Positions 1 to 11,335 of a stretch of 64,000 nt of DNA are shown here, piece after piece; positions within the stretch are counted from its first letter, which is position 1, and each line of letters opens with the position of its first letter. The position numbers and the translations under genes are program-made. The notes below the pieces were generated by a model that worked only from the letters and a program-made list of their open reading frames with translations, ran no database searches and was not told where the DNA came from. The stretch is taken from positions 30,371,501 through 30,435,500 of the forward strand of contig BRKX01000002.1 of the NCBI GenBank assembly GCA_026008535.1. The letters are read 5' to 3'. The DNA is from Perilla frutescens. Lineage: Eukaryota; Streptophyta; Magnoliopsida; Lamiales; Lamiaceae.

Positions 1-812
1 TAATAAATTATTAAAGTTAAAAATAAAAGTATTTTTTTAAATATGTTAGAACACACACATAATCTAAGCACTATCCCGCTTGATCACAATTATTCCTTTT
101 TTTATAGTTCCATTAACGAAAACTCACCAATATTAAGTGTTTTTGGCAAATCCTACTCAATATGTTCACTCGATGCTTTGGGGTAAACTTGTTCTTCAAA
201 GGAGTAATATTAATGGAAATCACTCCAGATTATGTATGCAATAATAGTTAATTTCGGTTATTTTATTGTAATTAATATGATGAAGTTTATAAAATTCTTG
301 ATAGTGTAGATATGTTCTTTCCAGTGGAGTGGAAGATTGCAGTAACTAATTATTAATTAATGGTTGGATAGATACAATTATACTATTAATTAAGAGAAAA
401 TAAATAAATAATGTTATATATATATATTAAGATATAGTATTATCTTAAGTAGTTTATATATTATGTCATATATATCTTAGTATACATCTTATTAATTAAT
501 ATAATCATAAAATGGTATTATGTATGAAATTATAAATTAACAATTGGATGTGATATGATGTTAATATATAATTAATGGTTAATTAATTAATATATAATTA
601 GATTAAATAAAACCAAATTAAATTATTACATAAAAATAAATTTACTAAATTTAGTAAGTGGATTTGGCGGGAAAAATAAGTTTCTATTAAAGGCACAACT
701 TCTTACTTTTATATATATAAAGATAAAGATGTGTGTGAATGTGTTTTCCCTCTACATTTACTAAATTAATAACTTTTTCAGAAGGCATTTAAGATTGGAT
801 TAATGAATTCAA

Positions 813-874
<62 letters not shown>

Positions 875-1072
875 ACACACACTGAATAAAAGACTTTTTT
901 CCCCTTTAAAAAAAAATACTCTAAGCGTATGACATTAAGGTGTTGGTTGTGTAATATGTATTGCAAAACATCTTTATTGATGTAAATTACTTTATTAAAA
1001 AAATCTCAAAGTGGTTAAATAATATATTTCTATTTTTTCGTTATCCATACATGTTTTTTTAGGGAAGTTATA
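1..1072. other. AT-rich intergenic DNA with (ATT)n microsatellite
   Basis: No credible gene is seen here. The sequence is highly AT-rich and broken by stops in all frames. A run of about 20 ATT units occupies roughly 812-872, followed by a short CA run. The only ORFs near its right edge belong to the GAGCTCGA-rich repeat that starts at 1073. Confidence 0.7.
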
Positions 1073-3539
1073 GGGTTGGAAATGAGCCAAACTATTCGTG
1101 AGATACTCAGGTATCGGTTCGAAAAAAGCTCGCTCGAGACTGGCTCGTTTATTAAACGAGCCGAGCTCGAGCCTGCTAAACGAGCTCGCCATTTTCTCGA
1201 GCCGAGCTCACGAGCTAACTCGGCTCGTGAGGTTCTCGAGCTTTTTAACGAGTTGTCTCACGAACTGTTTCGCGAGCCGACTCGCGAGTAGTTAAACGAG
1301 CCGAGCTCGAGCCTGGCTCGCGAGCTGTCTCACGAGCTTGGCTCGCGAGTACTTAAACGAGCCGAGCTCGAGCCAGGCTCGCGAGCTATTCGATTTAGGA
1401 CTCGAGATACATACTATTTTTGTAATTTTTAAAATGTTATTTATTTATATTGTAACTTTTGTCAAATTAATACTTTTCATTAAAAATAAAATAAAATTAA
1501 TGATATTAACTATTGAACTAATATTATTAAAGTTATGGAATCAATGATCAAGATTCAAGAGTGACAATTATATACACAAACATACAAACTAATGGAATAT
1601 ATATTTATAAACATATTATATATAATATAATTATCTTATTTACAATTTTACATAATATATTAGTATAATAAATGATAATAAAATGAAATATGAAATGATA
1701 TTATATTAATAATATCAAAATTAAGAAATTGAACGCTCAATAATAAATACAAAGTAATAAGAGAAATTGTGAATAATATTTATAAAATAATATTTCCCAA
1801 TTCATAAAATAATATATATGAAATGAAATCAATAATTTTATTCTAATATTATCGAAATTAAGAAATCAAATGCTTAACACAATAGTAGATGAGTAATAGA
1901 AGAAATTAAAGAAAAATAAATTAACATTATATATTTATATATTATATAATAAATAGATTATAGCTCATATTAGATTAATAGTTAAAACCTACAAGAATAT
2001 AAGTTATAAATTATAAAATGATAATATGTGTACAGTAATAAAGGAAAAAAGAAATTAAAAAAATATGATTTATATTGACAATTTGATAAAACAATATTTA
2101 TCATTAAATATTAATACATGAAATGTAATCAATGATATCAAATTAATATTATCGTAAGTAACAAAATAATAAAGGAAAAACAATTAACAAAAATTATAAC
2201 TAATCAAATGTTCATGAGTAAATGAGTAATAATATTCTTAGCACTAATGTTATATAGGTAATCTTAAATTCTTAGTTAAATGTATATTATCGTCTATCGA
2301 TTAGTATTCTAGTATATAGTCATTAACTTATAAGAATATATATAACATGTGGAAAAAATAGATTATAGCTCGCCCATCTTAGAACATTAGTTATAATTTA
2401 TAAGAATATAAGTTATAAATTATAAATTTATAACTTGTGTAAAGTAATAAATGAAAAATGAAATAAAATTAAGATTAATATTGACAACTTGACAAATAAT
2501 ACTCATCATTAAATATTAATACATGAAATTAAATCAATGAAAGTGAACTAATATTATTGAAAGTAACAAAATAATAAAGAAAAAGAAAAAATTAATAAAA
2601 ATTATAACTAATCAAATGTTCAATAGTAACAATATTCTTAGCATCAACATGATATAATTAATCTTAAACTCTTAGTTATATAAACTATGGTTAATTACTA
2701 TAAAATACACAAACTTTCACAAGATTTACAAATTAGACACAAACTTTAAAATTTTACAATTAAAACACAAACTTACATTTTTTTGAAAAATAGACAAATT
2801 CAAAGCAAAATTTTAAAATCAATTGAATTTGAAAACCGCAAAGCCATAAAAATTATTCACCTTTCGATTTAGATGGCATTGCATTGGTTTTAATAAGTGA
2901 AAATGAATTATATGTCGCAAATTCTCATTTTTCCGTTAGTCCGAAAAATTTGAGTTTGTCTATTTTGCAAAAAAATGTAAGTTTGTGTTTTAATTGCAAA
3001 ATTTTAAAGTTTGTGTCTAATTTGCAAATCTTGTCAAAGTTTGTGTATTTTATAGTAATTAACCCTATAAACTATCATATCATATGGTATACAGTTGATA
3101 TTAGTTAAAATGTACATAACAATAAAAGGAAAAAAGAAAATTAACAAAAATTAAAACTAATATTAACAAAATAATCATTCTCAATTCATTAAATAAGAAA
3201 TCAAATATTCAAGATTAAAATTATTTTTATATACTTAGTTATATATACTATTTGTATTATAGTATATAATTTTATAGGTAGTATAATTGTGAATGCAAAC
3301 GAGCTCGAGCTCGAGCCCGAGTTGAGCTCGAATTTTAAATAATCGAGTCGAGCCCGAGCCGAGCTCGAGTTCGAGCTCGAATTTTAAATAATCGAGTCAA
3401 GCCCGAGCCGAGCTCGAACCCGATTTTTTCCTATCGAGCCGAACTCGACGCCGAATTCAGAGCTCGAGTCGAGCTCGAGCTCACGAATCTCTAAATGAGC
3501 CGAACTCGAGCCCGGTGATACTCGGCTCGTATACAGCCC
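1073..3539. mobile_element. GAGCTCGAG-rich non-autonomous DNA element (hAT-like ends)
   Basis: Both flanks (about 1100-1410 and 3298-3539) are dense in GAGCTCGAGCC/GGCTCGAGCTCG words, while the centre is AT-rich and non-coding. The left end reads GGGTTGGAAATGAGCC and the reverse complement of the right end reads GGGCTGTATACGAGCC, so the ends form imperfect terminal inverted repeats. A similar end (GGGTTGTAAACGA) marks the smaller copy at 8306. No transposase ORF is present, and I could not find a clean target-site duplication, so the borders are approximate and the hAT assignment is a guess. A palindromic MITE sits inside at 2689-3065. Confidence 0.45.
2689..3065. mobile_element. Palindromic MITE with 10 bp target-site duplication
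   Basis: The element begins GGTTAATTACTATAAAATAC and ends with its near-perfect reverse complement. The inverted repeat extends roughly 110 bp inward from each side with few mismatches, leaving a loop of about 150 bp. It is flanked by TATAAACTAT at 2679-2688 and again at 3066-3075. A 9-10 bp duplication is typical of Mutator-like elements, so this is probably a MULE-derived MITE. It has no coding capacity. A transcript across it would fold into a long hairpin. Confidence 0.75.
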
Positions 3540-3903
3540 TTCTATACTTCATGTGGTAAATTTTTTAGATACACTATCAAAGTTATCCATATACAACTTG
3601 AGAAATATATTCTAATTTCATTTAACTCTTTACAACTTAAAATAAATAATTTTATTGGGTAAAATTTTAATAAAAAGCTAGGTGCGTAAAAAAAATTCCT
3701 GCATCCCAAGGTGGGGAGGGAGTAGTTTAAATATAAAATTGATAAAATTAATTCTTCAATTTATGATACCAAAATTCTCAGAAGCATTAAGTAAAATATT
3801 GATATATCCAAATGAGAGAAATTTGGGCCAATAAGAGTTTTGGGCTATTTAAAACATTAAGTCTGCAAGCAGCCTAGACCAGACACACCAACAAGTGGTC
3901 ATG

Positions 3904-3918
3904 CCACGTGGTTATCCA
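3904..3918 (+). promoter_or_regulatory. G-box with adjacent I-box-like motif upstream of PSB33
   Basis: CCACGTGG at 3904-3911 is a palindromic G-box. It overlaps GGTTATCC, whose reverse complement contains GATAA, the I-box core. The pair lies about 110 bp upstream of the PSB33 start codon. A G-box with an I-box is a known arrangement in light-regulated photosynthesis genes bound by HY5/PIF-type factors. Function here is inferred from motif and position; the site could lie in the 5' UTR rather than upstream of the transcription start. Confidence 0.5.
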
Positions 3919-4021
3919 GTTATCTGTGGTCATGGAAAACTCTCTCTCTCTCTCTCCCACACACACTTCCCTCATCGTTTTCTTACTCTCCTCGCAATCA
4001 CTTCCTTAAGTGAAAGTCTAC

Positions 4022-4390
4022 ATGGCCACTGCGGCGCCCAAACTCACCACCTCCGGACTTTTCTCCGCCGCACCGTCGTCGTCGCGGCAGCGCTGCAGAT
4101 CAGCGTTGAACCTCCAGCGTTTCCCTGCCACAACAACAACTTGGTCTGCTCGCAGAGTTGCAATCACGTGCAAGGCCGCTGAAGTGTCGCCTTCCTCCGT
4201 TCAGGACGGGAATAATTGGGTGCCGGTGGTGCCTCTGGCGGCATTGCCGAAGGGAGAGCGGCGCGTGATCATACAAGATGGGGAGACCATACTGCTTTTG
4301 TGGTATAAGAATGATGTGTTTGCTATTGAGAATAGGTCTCCCGCTGAGGGCGCTTATTCTGAAGGTTTGCTCAATGCTAAGCTCACTCAG

Positions 4391-4433
<43 letters not shown>

Positions 4434-5845
4434 GCTTGCAGTGTTTTGTTTAATTAGGTTATGATGAGCTGCTGATAGAGCTAGCTACCTATAAATAATG
4501 GTTTGAGTAGAAATTCCAAAATGTGATTAGTAATTTGGGTTGGAATTGGGTGTTCTAGTTATCTGCTATCTCTGATTCAATGCTGTCAAATGATAAATTG
4601 CGTCTTGGAAGAGTCATATCTCAGCGTATCATAAATGGTCAATTTGAATAGCCATAGTCCAGAGAACTACCGCATTTGAATTTTGTTTCATCTTATATTC
4701 TTGCATCATCAATTTTAAGTAGGATAGGTTTATATTATAACATTATTGATATGCATGTGGTCTATATAGTAGCACAAAATTTTTCACAAACGTGTTTATA
4801 TATTCATACATCATAAGAACTAGAAAGGATCAATGCTCAAGTTGTATCCATTCGTATCTGGATCGTCCCACTTTAAGTATTGATGGGAATTTGAACTCAT
4901 ACTTCAGCTACGTGCTCGTCCACTCCACCACTAGGCGAGGGTAATAACTGTCCGTTGCCTAGTCATGTTTCTGTTCTGATGTCGAATATTCTTATGAACT
5001 CATAGGTTCCATTTTCCTCTGTTTCACCATTTAGCCTCCATTGTACATTAGGCTTTGAACTATTTCCATTTTTTAGTAGTTAACTGTGTTGCCCAATGCA
5101 CTTCTGAAGTTGCATCTTCACTTTCCTTATTCGTTTTTGCTTTTCTTGCTACTAGATAACATGGATATTTCAAACTTTGTTGCATCCATTCTCTAGAATA
5201 TGTGATTCATGTCATTAATTAAGATTGGGTGTTTAAATGTTAGTAAAGCAATACTTGGTAACAGTTTGAAAAGTGGAGTTTCTGTCTTGAAGAAGCTGTT
5301 GTGTGGTTTGTGTCAGGATGGTTGTATCGTGTGCCCAACAACTGATAGCACATTTGATTTACAAACTGGAGAGATCAAAGAGTGGTATCCAAAGAATCCT
5401 GTTCTTAGAGCCCTCACTCCACCTCTGAGAAGTATGTTCGTCTATCCTGTGAAAACGGATGGAGAGAATATATACATAAGCATCAGCAGAGGCACAAAGT
5501 CTAGTGCAGCTACTGAGATTGTTTTCAGTGGGAAAGCTCAGCCTGGTGTAACAGCAACGAATGTCAATGTCGATGAGGTAACAAAGTTGATTGTAAATGA
5601 AGATGAAGAGCAGGAAGCACTTGTTAATGTTAAGATGATGTTTGTGTTGTTTGCAGGTTAGAATGGTGGTTGATGAAGAACTTGAGGGGTTTGGTTTCAC
5701 AGGGAAGAATGAGTTGATAAACGGAAAGGCGGCCGTGATTGGCTTCTTGTTGCTACTGGATTTTGAACTGTTGACTGGTAAAGGCCTGCTCAAGGGAACT
5801 GGATTCTTGGACTTCATTTATGCTGTTTCAAATGCTCTGCAATGA
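4022..5845 (+). CDS. PSB33: PSB33/LIL8-like thylakoid Rieske-fold protein
   Basis: Three exons: 4022-4390, 5317-5577 and 5657-5845, all joined in phase 0, giving 272 aa. The first ~45 residues are Ser/Thr/Arg-rich and fit a chloroplast transit peptide. A Rieske-like fold follows, but the iron-sulphur ligands are degenerate: the first box reads ENRSPAEG and the second CIVCPTTDSTFD, where the histidines are gone. The C-terminal exon holds ELINGKAAVIGF, which resembles the chlorophyll-binding helix of LHC proteins, plus a hydrophobic tail. This combination matches PSB33 (LIL8), which stabilises photosystem II and LHCII under changing light. I chose the ATG at 4022 (MATAAPK...) although an in-frame ATG at 4010 would add four residues. 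A (CT)n run starts two bases after the first splice donor. Confidence 0.88.
4393..4430 (+). repeat. (TC)n microsatellite at the intron 1 donor of PSB33
   Basis: About 19 TC dinucleotides begin immediately after the GT of the first 5' splice site. A second CT-rich run lies in the presumed 5' leader at about 3941-3957. Confidence 0.9.
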
Positions 5846-6424
5846 GCCTCACCTCAACTTCAGAAAAGAGTTATCCCCCCCCCTCTAATTTCGTATAGAT
5901 GAAATATTGGTTTTTGTGTTTAGTTGGAAATGACGATTTGTGTTGGTTAGCAACTAAAGAATATGGATCTATGTATGTGCAATTCATTTCCATTCCCCAA
6001 TTCTAGTGTGACCAAATAAAAAGAAAAAAGGAAAAAAGAAATGATATCTTTGCCACAATGGTGGAGCAAATCCTTTAATTCTGGTTTGAGACTGTTGGTA
6101 ATCATTGATCATATGGGCTAGCGAGTAGCGACGGCATGTGATTTTATTGTTGTATTTTCGTATTACTGCTTATGTTTTACCAAGGCTACATGTGTTAGAA
6201 GTAGTGTGCATTGGAAATAAATTTACTCTTGCTAATATTAATAATTCGATCGCTTAAACAATACACCACTAATTAATCTCGAATAGCCGTGCATGAGTTG
6301 GATATCTGTTGGACATGGACGAAATTTATAGATGTTATATATATATTTAAACCATAAAATGAGATCTTAATTTTTCTTTAATTACTATAAAAAGTAAACG
6401 GAGTTGGAGTTGATAACATGAAGT

Positions 6425-6467
<43 letters not shown>

Positions 6468-7187
6468 AGTCTAGTCCATGATGCATCATGCATGACATGA
6501 GAAACGTATTCTTATATATATCAATGATGATATCTCACTATCTCAGCTCCACTCCCACTTAGAGTTTGACCCCTATTCAATTTTTAATATTGTCGTTGCT
6601 TGGTTGATCGAGGACTTCAAATTCAACCACAATTTATGCATGCAAGCAATCGTTCTTTCTCAATCACTTGAAAAATATCCATATTTAAGCACTTGGTCTA
6701 ATAATATTCGGTACAAATTTTAATTATATGTAAAGATGAAACAACCAAAACACTCTGCAAATTGCAATAATCATTAATTGGAGAATTAAAATACCGTGGG
6801 GATCGGATACCACAAAAAAAAAAAACAAGAAAAAAAAGGTGCTTTGATTAAATTATATTATTACATAAATAAATAAAAACAAACAGAGAGCCCTCCCCTC
6901 CCACCAGAAGTTTCTAGAACGGTTATGGACGAGTGGCCTATGAGGCTATGACTTTGACAAATTGAGATTAGTTGACTGCCAATCCGTAGGATTGAATCAT
7001 TGCCACGCAGAAACACAACACAATTCTAACTTGATCTTCTTATGCTATTTATATTTATATAGTGTCCATTTTATTACAACACGTACGGTAGTAGCTAGAG
7101 ATTATTATTACAATTTACAATTACACTACTAGCTCGCTCGTATCAGCAGATTAGTTAATTAAATAATTAATTAATTATTGGCTAGCT
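5846..7187. other. PSB33 3' flank and ERF promoter region
   Basis: There is no coding signal beyond the PSB33 stop. The stretch includes an (AT)19 microsatellite at about 6428-6465 and a plausible TATA region near 7048 (ATTTATATTTATATAG), about 140 bp upstream of the ERF start codon. Confidence 0.5.
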
Positions 7188-7583
7188 ATGAGCACCTCCT
7201 CCTCCTCCTCCTCCTCCACAATATCATCACATGCTCATGACGACGCGGCGGCGGCCAACAACAAATACAACGGCGTTCGCCGCCGCAAATGGGGAAAGTG
7301 GGTGTCCGAGATCAGGGTCCCGGGGACGCCCCACCGGTTGTGGCTGGGCTCCTACGCCACCCCGGAGGCGGCTGCAGTCGCGCACGACGTCGCCACTTAC
7401 TGTCTCCGGGGTCACTCTTCCTTGCAGAAGTTGAATTTTCCGCTGGTTTTGCCGGCGGGAGCCAGGGTCGGCCTGTCGCCGCCGTCCGTGCAGAAGGTGG
7501 CGTCGGATGCTGGCCTAGCCATTGATGCGCAGCTAATTTCCAATTCCACAACGACAACGCTTCATCCCAATCAAATGCGATAA
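7188..7583 (+). CDS. ERF020: AP2/ERF transcription factor, ERF020-like
   Basis: An intronless gene of 131 aa, usual for small ERF proteins. Residues 1-26 are a poly-Ser and Ala-rich leader. One AP2 DNA-binding domain spans about residues 27-85, starting YNGVRRRKWGKWVSEIRVPG and including LWLGSYATPEAAAVAHDVA. The valine in WVSEIR is the DREB-type residue at AP2 position 14, so the protein groups with DREB rather than classic ERF members. The tail is short, Ser/Thr-rich and contains no EAR repression motif that I can see. It is predicted nuclear. Position directly after PSB33 mirrors, as I recall, the Arabidopsis pair At1g71500-At1g71520 (ERF020), which supports the symbol. Codon use in the AP2 part is GC-rich compared with surroundings, as is common for intronless plant ERFs. 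Confidence 0.85.
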   Translation: MSTSSSSSSSTISSHAHDDAAAANNKYNGVRRRKWGKWVSEIRVPGTPHRLWLGSYATPEAAAVAHDVATYCLRGHSSLQKLNFPLVLPAGARVGLSPPSVQKVASDAGLAIDAQLISNSTTTTLHPNQMR

Positions 7584-8305
7584 GGAATATTAATTTGGAC
7601 TTCATTAATGATTATAGCTTAGTACTGATCGATGTTTTCATTTTTATTTTATTTGTACATGAATGATGTGATCATATTTGAACGTCTAAGATCCAGAAGA
7701 AAAGGTGTGTGACGTACGTATAATTACTTAACTTTGAATGATGTGATCATCTTGAATTGGCATATTCATATATATATATATATATGCTATTTTATCATTA
7801 ATATCGGCTGTCATTGCCACCCAATCCCATCATCATTAATTACTAATTAGAGTCTGGAGAAGAGTTGATGGACCAAACTAGTTAAACTCATATATTAATT
7901 ATATATACATATATATACCAACAATTCATCAAAGGGTGTTTTTATTTTGGGGAAATTACATTTTGATGTCCAATCTTTAACAAAAATGTTCCGATTTTTA
8001 TATATTTATAGTTTGATATATCATTTTAATTTGTAATTTTTATCAAGTCAATTATTTGGTACTCTATACCATACCTATATAGATGCAGCTTTTTATAATG
8101 TCACATCATATCTGAAAAATAAAATTAGAAACTTTAATTTCCAAATTAAATAAATGCCCTGTTCACTTTAAGCTGCAATTTCATTTTATCTTGATCTAAT
8201 GTCAATTAAATTATTTATGTACATTATTACCACCACTTGTTGGAAACTTGGAATTTAAGAAGCATATCTTATTAGGGTTCAAAGATTCTATAATACATAT
8301 AATTA
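7584..8305. other. ERF 3' flank, no gene seen
   Basis: AT-rich, non-coding. It holds a short (TA)n run near 7770-7785 and no repeat with recognisable ends. Confidence 0.6.
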
Positions 8306-8757
8306 GGGTTGTAAACGAATTGAATCAAGCCAAACACCTTGAAGTTCAAGTTCGGCTCATTAAGGAATATTCAAGTTCGAGCTCGAATTGAGCTTTTTTT
8401 TTCTCTTGTTCAAGCTCGGCTCGATAAATATTTATCATGTTCGAATTCGAGCTCGAATTGAGCTCGTGAACTGCTCGAAATTTTACTAATCGAGTATGAG
8501 CTCAAATGCTAAAAAAAGAGCTTATTTAATTACCCGTTTGAAATATTTATAATATTCATGAACATGTTTGATTAAGCTCGAGAACACGTTCGCGAGCTGG
8601 TCGAGTCAAATACTATGTTTGAGCTTGTCTCTATAATTTCATCGAGCTTAATTCGAGGTTCAAGCTCGACTCGTTTAGAAAATGAACTAACTTTAAACGA
8701 GTTTCTTTTTAGCCGAATTCTGAATAATTTGCGAGCGGCTCTGTTGATTTACAACCC
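8306..8757. mobile_element. Small GAGCTCGA-family element
   Basis: About 450 bp bounded by GGGTTGTAAACGA on the left and the inverted TTTACAACCC on the right, with many GAGCTCGA/TTCGAGCTC words between. It shares ends and word content with the larger 1073-3539 element, so both appear to be non-autonomous members of one family. No target-site duplication was found. Confidence 0.5.
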
Positions 8758-8818
8758 CGCATCTAATTATCAATTTGTCAAATATTGTAAATCCTAAGCT
8801 TAAAAAACTATGTTTATT

Positions 8819-10122
8819 GAGCTGGCTTTTTTCTTAGCCACTTAAACTTAAAAAAAATATTATTTTAACCAGTAAGTTTTAAACATATTTTTTAGCCACT
8901 TTGGACCAAAATGCCCTTTACACATTAAAAAAAATATATCCCACCTACCCCCTACCCATCACACTTCAGATCTGCTTTTCATCTTCATCTTCATCGTCAA
9001 TATCTTTATCTTAATTGTCGATCTTCATCTTCATCGTTGATCTCCATTTCTTGGATCATAGTTCTCGTTGTAGTTCGACCATGTCGAGCTAGTGCAGTGA
9101 GCAACTAAGTTTAACTTTTACAAAAAAAGTGATTTTGTTCTTAACTGCGCGCTAGATTGTTCTTAAGTACGCTCAAGACCCGGCGTGCAGAAGCATGTGC
9201 GCAGACATCAGCAGAATTTGCAGATATCGGCATAACATCGGTTGATAATTTCTGAACATCGGCAGCACAACAGTTGATAATTTGGCCTCAGGTGCGCACG
9301 ATTTTCTTCTTAACTGTAGGCACAAGCATGCGTGCACAAAACATGCGCATCCGCAGACCTCTGCAGAACACATCGGCAGACATCTACAGACATCGACATA
9401 ATATCGGTTGATAATTTTAGGGTATCGCCAGAATAGCAGTTGATAATTTGGCCTCAGGTGCGCCCGTGTGGCCACAAAGCATGCGCGCTAGGCTCCGCAC
9501 ACATACACATCGACTGTGCACTGGTGATTGCGCACTAGGGCTTGCGCGCAGTTCCAGTGCGTAGTTAAGAACTTCATTTTTTCAGATTTTTTGATGGTTG
9601 CAGAAATACTTAAATTTTTCCAGATTTTCAAACATCAACTATATTATGGATGATTTTTAAGTACTTTTGTTGTCAAAGCATGTCTATTATATGTAGAAAA
9701 TTCTTTAAATCAATTTTCCCCCAAATCAAACTTAAAAAACAAACAACACCAAACAATCTAATAATATTATTAATAATTAGATCTGAAACATACACATGTT
9801 GGGGAAGGATTTTCTATTTCTTCACTTGAATTTTCGGAGGTCGACGGCTCGTTGGTGGAGAAATCTGGAGAGAGAGAAATGAGATTGTGAATCAGTGTCG
9901 AAGAAGATGAGATGTAGAAGAGAGAGAAATTTTTCAAAATTTCATTTCAAAATGTGAAATGTGAATGACGGTTGAATGGCTGGTGGAGAAATTTAAATAT
10001 GGTTTCTTTTTTAAAATCAATATAAGAGTATTTTAGTAATTCTGGCTAAATAAAATATATTTAAAAGTTAGTGGCTAAATTAAGTTTTTTAAAAGTTTGA
10101 CTGGCTAGTTTGGCTTATTTCC
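8819..10122. mobile_element. ~1.3 kb TIR element with internal tandem repeat
   Basis: The ends are imperfect inverted repeats: TTAGCCACTTAAACTT on the left aligns with CTAGCCAGTCAAACTT from the reverse complement of the right. Flanks ATGTTTATT (8810-8818) and ACGTTTATT (10123-10131) could be a 9 bp duplication with one mismatch. The interior contains two diverged copies of a ~166 bp GC-richer unit (see 9170-9480). No transposase ORF is present. Confidence 0.45.
9170..9480. repeat. Two-copy tandem repeat, period ~166 bp
   Basis: GTTGATAATTT plus the nearby word CAGTTGATAATTTGGCCTC recur at about 9241-9300 and 9407-9467, a shift of 166 bp. The unit is GC-rich with many TGCGC/GCGCA words, unlike the AT-rich flanks. 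The open frame on the minus strand across it simply reflects the repeated composition. Confidence 0.65.
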
Positions 10123-10277
10123 ACGTTTATTTCTATATATTATGTGTGTTAGTGTCATTCTGTGCACTAAGATTTTTTATCAATTACTTTACATTGCACT
10201 TGCTATAGTGATTGATTGTCATTGATCTTTATGGCATAGAATCATCACTAAGTATTTGATTTTTTCAAGTCAGTTAT

Positions 10278-11335
10278 TGTTTTAGACAACGTTCATAAAG
10301 ATGTACATGAACGTGCTATTGATCTCAATAAAGATAGCTCAAGCAGGAAATTAAATTGGATTGAGCTGAAGATGAAGATGGTTGTGCATCGAGACACAAC
10401 TGAGATTATTCAGCACACTGAGTACTGCCAGCTAGCTTAAGTAATAGTCAGGAGTCAGTTTGTGAACATATAAGATATTTCAATGTGCTGCCTGATATAA
10501 AGGTTCAGAGATCAACAATGTTCATTGCAACGTTCGTGAACGTTTGCATGAACATCCTTTGTCCAGATAATTCTCCTAAGATCGTTGAAGATGTTCGAAG
10601 TTGCCAACCAAGAAGAGATTCAAGATCATTCTAAAAGATGTCTTATTCAACTTAAAAGAAGCATGCATGATTGAAGATAAGACAGAAGTCTAAAGATGGA
10701 ATAATTCTAACAAGGCATATCCTCGGTTTTGATGCTATATAAGGAAATTTTATTATTAGATTTCTGATAGGATTAGGACTTCTGATTTTCTTGTTAAGGC
10801 TATACTCTTGTCTTATAAACAGCCTGGGATCAGAACTTGTTAGAACGGGACCGAATGCACTGAAAAGATTACATCTACACAAGAGCTCTAAATTATTTAA
10901 GAGCCACATAGGTTTCGGTTGTTCTTAGGCTAGAGATTGGTGTTCTAGTCAGAGTGTTTTGAAATATTTTTCATACACTGTCTAAAGGTTTCTCGGGAGA
11001 GAATACCTGTGGGAACTAGATAGAGAGAGTCTAGGTTGTGAGGGGATCTCACAATTTAATTCACCGAAAGAGGGTGTACAAGTAGAAAGGGTAGCGAGTG
11101 ACGGGAGGTCAACTACGTGTAATATCCCAAGTAAAAGTTGCATCGGAGTAGTGAATTATTTTTCACGGACCTAACAAGTCCCCCTGATGTAGATCAGTTG
11201 ATCGAACAGAGTTACTAATCTCTTGTGTGCTTTACATTATGTTGTCTGCTCTAAGTTCATTATAACGTTCATGAACATTATAGTGAACATTATCTAACAA
11301 CGTTTAAGAACATCTTTGAGAACGTTTGCAAAACA
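10278..11335 (+). mobile_element. LTR-like fragment, possibly a copia-type solo LTR
   Basis: This stretch has no ORF but looks like a retrotransposon LTR. It begins TGTTTTAGACAACGTTC and ends GAACGTTTGCAAAACA, so it has TG...CA ends with short inverted similarity. A TATATAAGG box lies near 10737. AACGTTCATGAAC-type words recur at both ends. I could not identify a clean 5 bp duplication (GTTAT versus GATAC), so the borders and the copia assignment are tentative. Confidence 0.4.

Noticed and set aside
1076..1547. Overlapping ORFs of 65-71 aa
   Set aside because: They translate GAGCTCGAG-type repeats, giving low-complexity Glu/Arg/Leu/Ser strings, and lack any domain or start context.
9173..9475. 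100 aa minus-strand ORF
   Set aside because: It spans the 166 bp tandem repeat and its sequence repeats accordingly; no family resemblance.
10278..11335. A complete copia element
   Set aside because: No second LTR, primer-binding site or pol frame was found nearby; only an LTR-like fragment is supportable.
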